64,000 nucleotides of DNA from Paenibacillus lycopersici (lineage in GTDB: Bacteria > Bacillota > Bacilli > Paenibacillales > Paenibacillaceae): contig NZ_CP048209.1 of assembly GCF_010119935.1 (NCBI RefSeq), forward strand, positions 6,608,001 to 6,672,000. Direction: 5' to 3'. Of the stretch, positions 58,732 through 64,000 are shown piece after piece; position 1 is the first letter of the stretch; every line of letters begins with the position of its first letter. The notes beneath the pieces were generated by a model. The model did not search any database. It was not told where the DNA came from and was given only the letters and a program-made list of their open reading frames with translations. A program made the position numbers and the translations under genes.

Positions 58732-59001
58732 TTACGCTTCGTCTTCCGCTGCATCGTCGGCAGCGTCCTCGACTTCCTCCTCTTCATCGGATTGTTCGGC
58801 TTCCTCGACAGCATCGCCGGTTTCATCGGCGGCTGCTTCCTCCTCCGCTTCAGCGATTTCTTCAGCGGCTGCTTCTTCCCCCGCTTCGGCGACTTCCTCA
58901 GCGGCTGCTTCCTCCTCCGCTTCAGCGATTTCTTCAGCGGCTTCGAGTTCGTCCGAAGCGTCCTCGGCGTTCACCTCGACAACCTCTTCCTCATGGCTCA
59001 T
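58732..59001 (-). CDS. Small highly acidic Glu/Ala-repeat protein
   Basis: An 89-residue protein of extreme acidity: after MSHEEEVVEVNAEDASDELE comes a series of EEIAEAEEEAAA-like units with a period of about 12-13, then EEAEQSDEEEEVEDAADDAA. It has only one basic residue-type position (His) and no Lys or Arg. ATG 59001 has AGGAGGTG 6 nt upstream, which supports it as a real gene. It may be disordered or form a long single helix; a counter-ion, histone-chaperone-like or decoy role is conceivable. No family recognised. Confidence 0.65.
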   Translation of the reverse strand: MSHEEEVVEVNAEDASDELEAAEEIAEAEEEAAAEEVAEAGEEAAAEEIAEAEEEAAADETGDAVEEAEQSDEEEEVEDAADDAAEDEA

Positions 59002-59197
59002 CGTACTCACCTCCTAGGCTTGGATGACTATAATTGTAGCGCTTTCATGCAGGGAAACAAGGGTGTAAAATGTCGCAATCCGCGAATGGACAACTTTATT
59101 TTTCGCATTCCCGATAGACGGCCGGAATCCGCCAATCATCGACAGGAAGAGCTCATTGACGCGCCCTCGGCGCGCATCTCTTCTTGGCGGCGCAACG

Positions 59198-59230
59198 CAA
59201 AAAAAAAGGGCAGCGAATATCCGCCGCCCT
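59198..59230 (-). terminator. Rho-independent terminator
   Basis: Minus strand AGGGCGGCG, loop, CGCTGCCCT followed by nine T residues, about 25 nt after the stop of the 92-residue gene. Confidence 0.92.
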
Positions 59231-59255
59231 CCCCGTTCGATTCGCGATGCCGAGA

Positions 59256-59534
59256 TTAGTCAATGTAGCCCGCGATGCCTTTGTCCATCAAGTAATCCAT
59301 TTCCGCATCCAATATGCGCTCCACGGTGAGCTCGTCGGTCTTCAAGCCCGGACGGCCCAAGATGTAGTCGACCAGCTCGTCGCTGTCGATGTTGACCTCT
59401 CCGTTCTTGTCCTCCTGCGCGCTGTTGATGAACGTCTGCTCATGCTTCAGCACCTGCTCGATCAGTTTGGCGTCCGCTTTCGTCGCGCCGGCAATGTGCT
59501 CCACCAGCTCGATCATGTTGATTTGCTCGCTCAC
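59256..59534 (-). CDS. Conserved-looking 92-residue hypothetical protein
   Basis: An acidic, helical protein (SEQINMIELVEHIAGATKAD ... DELVDYILGRPGLKTDELTV). The N-terminal half resembles HU-like or small helical modules only superficially; I do not recognise a family. GTG 59534 is chosen because AGGGGTGG lies 8 nt upstream; the longer frame to 59603 lacks a site. It has a strong terminator of its own and lies 74 nt downstream of the quinone reductase gene on the same strand. Confidence 0.7.
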   Translation of the reverse strand: MSEQINMIELVEHIAGATKADAKLIEQVLKHEQTFINSAQEDKNGEVNIDSDELVDYILGRPGLKTDELTVERILDAEMDYLMDKGIAGYID

Positions 59535-59608
59535 GCTTGCATCCACCCCTGTGCTTGTAGTTGATTTCGTCCCATTGTACCATAGCCGCGCCGCTGCGCT
59601 CAAAACGG

Positions 59609-60589
59609 TTACGGCATCAGCAATATCTTGCCCGTGCTCTGACGGCTCTCGATGAACCGGTGCGCGTCCGCGCCGACCGCAAGCGGATAGAGCCGGGGCG
59701 CCTCCAGCCGCAGCCTTCCCGCCAATATTTCATCGAACAAGGCTTGCGACCGCCGCAGCCGATCTTCCGCCGTCGTGACGTGATTCCACAGATCGCCGCC
59801 GGTGAGCGTCTTGCTCGTATCCATCAGCATCCGCGGATCGATCAATGGCGGATCGCCACCGGCCATCCCGTAGAATACGACCGTTCCCCGCGTACGCACC
59901 GCTTTGAAGCTGTCCGGCAGCGTAACGCCGACGGAATCATAGGCCACGTCCATGCCGTGAACGCCGCCCTCCCGGTCCGCCGACCAGCGCAGGCAGGCAT
60001 CGACCCAGCCGCCGCCGTACATCAGCACCTCGTCCGCGCCGGCAGTCAAGGCGGACGAGCGCTTCGCCTGGCTCGACGTCAAGCCGAGCACCGCAGCTCC
60101 TTTGGCTTTGCACAGCTGAATGAGCAGCTGCCCGACGCCGCCGGCAGCGGCATGAACGAGCACCCGGTCGCCCGGACGAACGGCATAGCTGTCGTTCGTC
60201 AAGTAATGGGCGGTCAGTCCTTGCAGCAGAATTGCGGCCGCGGTCTCGAAGCTGATGCCGTCCGGCAGCGGCACGAGCTTGTCCGCGGGGGCGATCACAA
60301 GCTCCGCGTTCGCGTGCGGCACATCCGCGAAGCCGACGCGATCGCCGGCTTGCACCCCCTGCACGTCAGGCGCCGCCTCTTCTACGACTCCGGCTCCCTC
60401 GTAGCCGAGAATATAAGGCGGTTCGCCGGCCAGGTGATAATTGCCGCGGCGCCGATACACGTCGGCGTAATTGAGCCCGATGGCCCGCATGCGCACTTTG
60501 ACGGTTCCGGGCGCAAGCACCGGATCGGCGACCTCCTCCACCGCCAGCACCTCCGGTCCGCCGAATCGGCGGAAAACCAATGCTTTCAT
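59609..60589 (-). CDS. Quinone oxidoreductase (zeta-crystallin type MDR)
   Basis: A 326-residue NADPH-dependent medium-chain reductase without zinc. N-terminal domain: KALVFRRFGGPEVLAVEEVA and GLNYADVYRRRGNYHL; cofactor loop HAAAGGVGQLLIQL; GYEGAGVVEE and AVRTRGTVVFYGMAGGDPP are typical of Qor. It reduces quinones or enones in known relatives. ATG 60589 follows AAGGTGG by 6 nt; 54 extra in-frame codons upstream are not supported. Confidence 0.93.
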   Translation of the reverse strand: MKALVFRRFGGPEVLAVEEVADPVLAPGTVKVRMRAIGLNYADVYRRRGNYHLAGEPPYILGYEGAGVVEEAAPDVQGVQAGDRVGFADVPHANAELVIAPADKLVPLPDGISFETAAAILLQGLTAHYLTNDSYAVRPGDRVLVHAAAGGVGQLLIQLCKAKGAAVLGLTSSQAKRSSALTAGADEVLMYGGGWVDACLRWSADREGGVHGMDVAYDSVGVTLPDSFKAVRTRGTVVFYGMAGGDPPLIDPRMLMDTSKTLTGGDLWNHVTTAEDRLRRSQALFDEILAGRLRLEAPRLYPLAVGADAHRFIESRQSTGKILLMP

Positions 60590-60961
60590 TATATGCCACC
60601 TTCCCTTCGCATCTCTCGCTAGTCTGCCCGATTCAGGCCAAAGGAACGCCGACTCGGCCGGCTTGAATTTCGAAGCCGGCTTCGATGTCCGCATGGCCGA
60701 CGAGTAGCCGTCCGAATAGTTAAGCGGCTTTTCTCCAAAACTACCAGCCAAGCGGCGCGCGAGACAGCTCCGCCCGCGCGCTGCGGGCCGGACAGGCTGA
60801 AGTTGAATGTCTTTCCGGACAACGCTACAATAATAAAGTACAAGTAGTATAGTTACTCGCTATTCTATAGCGTTCTCCGGCTTGGAAGCCGACGTAAAGC
60901 CCGCAGGCCTATTCATAGCTCTTGTCCTTCACCATTTCTTTCCAAGTAAGGAGACTTCATC
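60590..60961. other. Divergent intergenic region
   Basis: It separates the quinone reductase (minus) from mqnB (plus). An AT-rich stretch at about 60825-60870 (ACAATAATAAAGTACAAGTA...) probably holds the promoters, but no consensus pair is clear. No gene is accepted here. Confidence 0.5.
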
Positions 60962-61822
60962 ATGGATGATAAGCAACCAATGATTCGCGGACGCGTGCTG
61001 ATCGTCACCGCGGTCGAAGCGGAACGCGATGCCGTGCTGCGCGGGCTTGGCGGCGACGGACGGTTCCATGCCGTTGCTGCGGGCGCAGGCCCGGCGGCCG
61101 CCGCTGCGGGCACCGCGCTTGCACTGGCGGCGGGCGGGCGAGCGGCCGGCATCGGCATCGAAGCCGGCGCCGATGCCACAATCGCCGCAGGCACCGCTGT
61201 CGCCGCAGGCACCGCCGAGGACGCGGGCGGCCGCCCGGCCGAGGAAGGGCCACTGGGCAGCGCGGAGTTCTCCGGCTTGGAAGCCGCCGGGCTCGCTTCT
61301 TCCGCCGTGCCCGATGCCGGATCCGATGCGGGCTACGCGCTCGTCATCAGCGCCGGCATCGCCGGCGGCTTCCCGGGCCGCGCGGCCGTCGGCTCGCTCG
61401 TCGTGGCCGGCGAGATCATCGCCGCCGACCTCGGCGCCGAGTCGCAAGACGGCTTCCTCAGCGTGGACGAGCTCGGCTTCGGCTCGTCCCGCATCGGGGT
61501 CGACGCCCGCCTCGCGGGCGCCTTGGCCGCAGGCATCGCCGCGGCCGGACTGCCGGTAAGCACGGGACCTGTGCTCACCGTTACAACCGCGACGGGCACG
61601 GCCGCCACCGCCGCGGAGCATGAACGGCGCGTGCCGGGCGCAGCGGCCGAAGCCATGGAAGGCTTCGGCGTGGCGACGGCCGCGAAGCAATTCGGCCTGC
61701 CCGCGCTGGAACTGCGGGCGATCTCCAACGCCGTCGGCCCGCGCGACCGGGCCGCTTGGCGGATCGGCGAGGCGCTGCAGGCGCTGGAACGCGCAAGTCA
61801 GATTTTGAAAGAGGTGCTCTGA
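60962..61822 (+). CDS. mqnB: Futalosine hydrolase MqnB with low-complexity insert
   Basis: A 286-residue nucleosidase that cleaves futalosine (or aminofutalosine) to dehypoxanthine futalosine plus the base in the alternative menaquinone pathway. Family features: VLIVTAVEAERDAVLRGL, SAGIAGGFPGRAAVGSLVVA, and the nucleoside-phosphorylase-like EAMEGFGVATAAKQFGLP with RAISNAVGPRDR. Residues about 45-122 are an Ala/Gly-rich stretch (AGADATIAAGTAVAAGTAED) that makes the protein about 60 residues longer than usual. ATG 60962 has AAGGAG upstream. It is followed 4 nt later by mqnD. Confidence 0.9.
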   Translation: MDDKQPMIRGRVLIVTAVEAERDAVLRGLGGDGRFHAVAAGAGPAAAAAGTALALAAGGRAAGIGIEAGADATIAAGTAVAAGTAEDAGGRPAEEGPLGSAEFSGLEAAGLASSAVPDAGSDAGYALVISAGIAGGFPGRAAVGSLVVAGEIIAADLGAESQDGFLSVDELGFGSSRIGVDARLAGALAAGIAAAGLPVSTGPVLTVTTATGTAATAAEHERRVPGAAAEAMEGFGVATAAKQFGLPALELRAISNAVGPRDRAAWRIGEALQALERASQILKEVL

Positions 61823-61826
61823 TCCG

Positions 61827-62660
61827 ATGAAAATCGCATTTTCCCCTTGTCCGAACGATACGTTCGTCTTCCACGCGCTCGTCCACGGCCTCGTGCCCGG
61901 CGCGCCGGAATTCGAAGTGACCTATGCCGATATCGACATCACGAACAATTGGGCCGCTGCCGGCGAAGGGCCGGAAGTGCTCAAGATTTCGTACGCCGCC
62001 CTGCCATGGGTGCTTGACGACTACGCCCTGCTGCCAAGCGGCGGCGCGCTAGGGCGCGGCTGCGGCCCGCTCGTGCTGACCAAGGACCGCATCGCCGGCC
62101 CCGCCGAGCTTGCGGGCAAACGCGTTGCCGTGCCAAGCGAGCGGTCGACTGCCTACCTGCTCTTCCGCCTCTGGGCGGCGCAAAACATTCCGGGCGGCAA
62201 TCTCGACATCGTCGTCATGCCGTTCCATGAAATCATGCCCGCTGTGCGGGACGGCGCGATCGACGCCGGACTCGTCATTCACGAAGCCCGCTTCACGTAC
62301 CAGAACTACGGGCTGAGCCTGCAAACCGACCTCGGCAGCTGGTGGGAGTCCGATACCGGCCTGCCGATACCGCTCGGCGCCATTATCGCCCGCCGCTCCC
62401 TGGACGCCGCTTCGCTGACGAACTGGATCCGCGCATCCGTCGAATACGCCTGGGCCCATCCGGAAAAGTCCCATGCCTACGTGATGGAGCACGCGCAGGA
62501 AATGTCCCCCGACGTCGCGAAGCAGCACATCGCGCTCTATGTCAACGAATTCAGCGCCAATCTCGGCGCCAGCGGCTACGCGGCGATCGAATCGCTGCTC
62601 GGCCGCGCGATGAAGGAAGGGCTCGTCCCGCAGTTCGATCTCGCCAAGCTGCGCGCGTAA
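61827..62660 (+). CDS. mqnD: 1,4-dihydroxy-6-naphthoate synthase MqnD
   Basis: A 277-residue periplasmic-binding-protein-like enzyme that converts cyclic dehypoxanthine futalosine to 1,4-dihydroxy-6-naphthoate. Family motifs: KIAFSPCPNDTFVFHALVHG, DIDITNNWA, LKISYAALPWVLDDYALLPS, LVIHEARFTYQNYGL with the catalytic His. Ribosome binding for ATG 61827 is GAGGTG in the end of mqnB. mqnA, mqnC and the later men-type genes are not in the window; together with mqnB this shows the futalosine route to menaquinone. Confidence 0.96.
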   Translation: MKIAFSPCPNDTFVFHALVHGLVPGAPEFEVTYADIDITNNWAAAGEGPEVLKISYAALPWVLDDYALLPSGGALGRGCGPLVLTKDRIAGPAELAGKRVAVPSERSTAYLLFRLWAAQNIPGGNLDIVVMPFHEIMPAVRDGAIDAGLVIHEARFTYQNYGLSLQTDLGSWWESDTGLPIPLGAIIARRSLDAASLTNWIRASVEYAWAHPEKSHAYVMEHAQEMSPDVAKQHIALYVNEFSANLGASGYAAIESLLGRAMKEGLVPQFDLAKLRA

Positions 62661-62686
62661 GCCTCAGCCGGGCGCGTCTGAATACC

Positions 62687-62726
62687 AGCCCAAAAAGCCG
62701 TCGTACCATCGACGGCTTTTTGGGCT
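62687..62726. terminator. Bidirectional terminator
   Basis: AGCCCAAAAAGCCGTCG, loop, CGACGGCTTTTTGGGCT between mqnD and the convergent small gene. A and T runs lie within the stem. Confidence 0.85.
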
Positions 62727-62746
62727 GCTCGCTGCCGGGCAGGTCT

Positions 62747-62998
62747 CTATTGCCCTACGCCCGTAGAATCGAAATCGCCGAGCAGCCCGGCGATGGCCGG
62801 GAGCCAGCCTTTGTACGCCTCCAGGGAGAAGGCCGGGAAGCCAAGCAGATAATGGTTCGCCCCTTGGACGCCGGCGATCTCGTCGGTCCAGCGCATCAGC
62901 AGCAGCCGCTTGTCCGCATGCGAGATCCGGATATGCCCCAGCGTGCGATTGCCGTTCGCTTCGACCCGGTACGCCCCTTCGACCGTTAACCTTCTCAA
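62747..62998 (-). CDS. Small hypothetical protein
   Basis: An 83-residue protein (RRLTVEGAYRVEANGNRTLG ... LLMRWTDEIAGVQGANHYLL). The start is TTG 62998 with GGAGGG 7 nt upstream. It has alternating strands then helices and may be a small alpha/beta domain. I do not recognise a family. It is convergent with mqnD. Confidence 0.6.
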   Translation of the reverse strand: MRRLTVEGAYRVEANGNRTLGHIRISHADKRLLLMRWTDEIAGVQGANHYLLGFPAFSLEAYKGWLPAIAGLLGDFDSTGVGQ

Positions 62999-63319
62999 TC
63001 CAATCCCTCCGTTCGGAAGCGTTGCGCGTCATGCAGCATGCAGCCGGCCGATCGCATCCCGCGCTCGTATTCCGTCATCGTCTCGGTTATAATGTATCCG
63101 CTTTCACAATAACTCGGTCAAACCGCCCAACGCGCTGAGCCGTGCGGGCATGAAGCGAGCGGAAGCTTCTTCCGCCTTCAAGGGACGGAAAGAGCTCCAG
63201 CAATCATTTCGGCACTCACGCGCAGCTCCCCGCGCGCGATGCGACGGCGCGCGATGGCTGTCAACCTCATTTTTCAACCTTGCCCCGCCGTTCTCCCCGA
63301 TCCCATCGCGCCCGCCTTT
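62999..63319. other. Intergenic region without a recognised gene
   Basis: A 321-nt gap on the minus-strand side between the small hypothetical gene and the MBL hydrolase. Only shadow ORFs on plus; no terminator or promoter is obvious. Confidence 0.4.
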
Positions 63320-64000
63320 CTAGCCTTCCTGCTGCCCAACGCCCAGCTCGCGCTCGAACAACGTCTGGTTCGCCCGATGGAATTTTCGCATATTGCGCGG
63401 GTATCGGCAGCCCTCGATCAGTTCGTCGACCGCCTGCTGGTCGGCTGCCCGGACGGCCGTCCGCATCGCCGCGATGTATGCCAAGCTTGCGATTTGGCGC
63501 CGCATGATTTCCGCGCGGTCGGTCGTAGACGCGCCATGACCGGGAATGAGCCGCATCACGTTATGTCGCGACAGCATCGTATCGAGCTTGACGAGCGAAG
63601 TCTCGTAGAGCGTGCTGCTGTGATAGATGTATGGGAATTCCACATCCGACCAGTAATCGCCTGCCAGCAGCAGACCGAGAGGCTCAACGACCGTGAAGAG
63701 GCCGTCGTCATTATGGCCAGGCGATAAGTAGAAGGTCAGCCGCAGCGATTCCGATGCCCCGAGCGCCAGCTGCTGTCCGTCATGGGCGACCGCATGCGTA
63801 ACGCTCGGATAACGCATCGTGTAGTTCCGCTCCAGATAATAATCATCGTCGAACGCGCGAATTTGCTCCACGACGGCCGCCCGCGCTTCTTCGCTTTTGC
63901 CCGCCAACGCGGCTGACGCGATGATTTCCGCATCCGGAAAAGCGCCGTATCCGAGAATATGGTCAAAGTCCGAGTGCGTGAAAAGCACATATTTGTGCTT
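63320..64000 (-). CDS. MBL-fold metallo-hydrolase, 5' end cut by window edge
   Basis: The last 226 residues of a metallo-beta-lactamase-fold hydrolase. The zinc motif H-x-D-x-D-H is present as THSDFDHILGY; further ligands are in YLSPGHNDDGLFTV, LLAGDYWSDVEFPY and LIPGHGAS. The frame is open to the window edge (KYVLFTHSDFDH), so the true start lies beyond 64000. Substrate unknown; the broad family includes thioesterases, lactonases and RNases, and the C-terminal helical part suggests a small-molecule hydrolase. Confidence 0.9.
   Translation of the reverse strand, partial: KHKYVLFTHSDFDHILGYGAFPDAEIIASAALAGKSEEARAAVVEQIRAFDDDYYLERNYTMRYPSVTHAVAHDGQQLALGASESLRLTFYLSPGHNDDGLFTVVEPLGLLLAGDYWSDVEFPYIYHSSTLYETSLVKLDTMLSRHNVMRLIPGHGASTTDRAEIMRRQIASLAYIAAMRTAVRAADQQAVDELIEGCRYPRNMRKFHRANQTLFERELGVGQQEG

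Overview
The window looks like chromosomal DNA from a GC-rich, spore-forming Gram-positive bacterium of the Paenibacillaceae (Paenibacillus or Cohnella type). This is inferred from gene content: a 2-Cys OhrR, a PadR/HAAS pair, a Gmad2 lipoprotein, a copper-amine-oxidase-N-type secreted protein, an NOS oxygenase, a YqjM-type ene-reductase, futalosine-pathway menaquinone genes, strong AGGAGG ribosome binding sites and frequent TTG/GTG starts. No rRNA, tRNA or CRISPR array was seen.

Layout. (1) 1-4971, minus strand: a compact operon with two paralogous DUF6385-like proteins, one carrying 13 copies of a Thr-rich repeat, then two GT2 glycosyltransferases; a likely glycosylated surface or spore-surface fibre system. 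(2) 5233-9304: 2-Cys OhrR with its operator, CcdC, YhcH and YwbE proteins, a Fur-box-controlled Cys-rich DUF1450 gene beside ferritin, and a WecG/TagA glycosyltransferase. (3) 9529-12721: a decapeptide-repeat protein, a Gmad2 lipoprotein, DUF4180 and an aldo/keto reductase. (4) 12862-20184: a sugar locus with ROK regulator, FGGY kinase, GH32 enzyme, TIM-barrel isomerase and Gfo/Idh oxidoreductase, with paired ROK operators and a cre site. (5) 20348-25928: SEDS-like membrane protein with PadR, a secreted protein, VOC, GNAT and a phosphoesterase. (6) 25981-34194: DEAD-box helicase with a Gly/Arg tail, NO synthase, NamA, WYL regulator/SDR pair and a hypothetical protein. (7) 34307-37362: divergent TauD-like dioxygenase and arylsulfatase, each behind its own leader terminator. 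(8) 38003-44690: TetM-like GTPase, phosphodiesterase, XPD-like nuclease-helicase and an AI-2E transporter. (9) 44865-47120: phage or ICE remnant (holin, ArpU-like, ImmR/ImmA). (10) 47206-64000: cold-shock gene with a structured leader, ThiF/MoeB, GGDEF-EAL protein, PQQ-like propeller, Bcr/CflA pump, VOC gene under a LexA-like box, TauE/AraC/WbsX group, an acidic protein, quinone reductase, mqnB-mqnD and a truncated MBL hydrolase.

Two themes stand out. First, a dispersed intergenic element of about 177 bp occurs three times (11130, 17914, 37529). It has four 19-nt boxes (two direct, two inverted), a 51-nt step within each pair, and always lies in a long tail-to-tail gap. Second, in-frame tandem repeat expansion is common: 63 bp in the fibre gene, 84 bp in a glycosyltransferase, 45 bp in the helicase, 30 bp in the decapeptide protein and a 27-bp intergenic minisatellite.

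All assignments are by eye from motifs and known family features; no searches were run.
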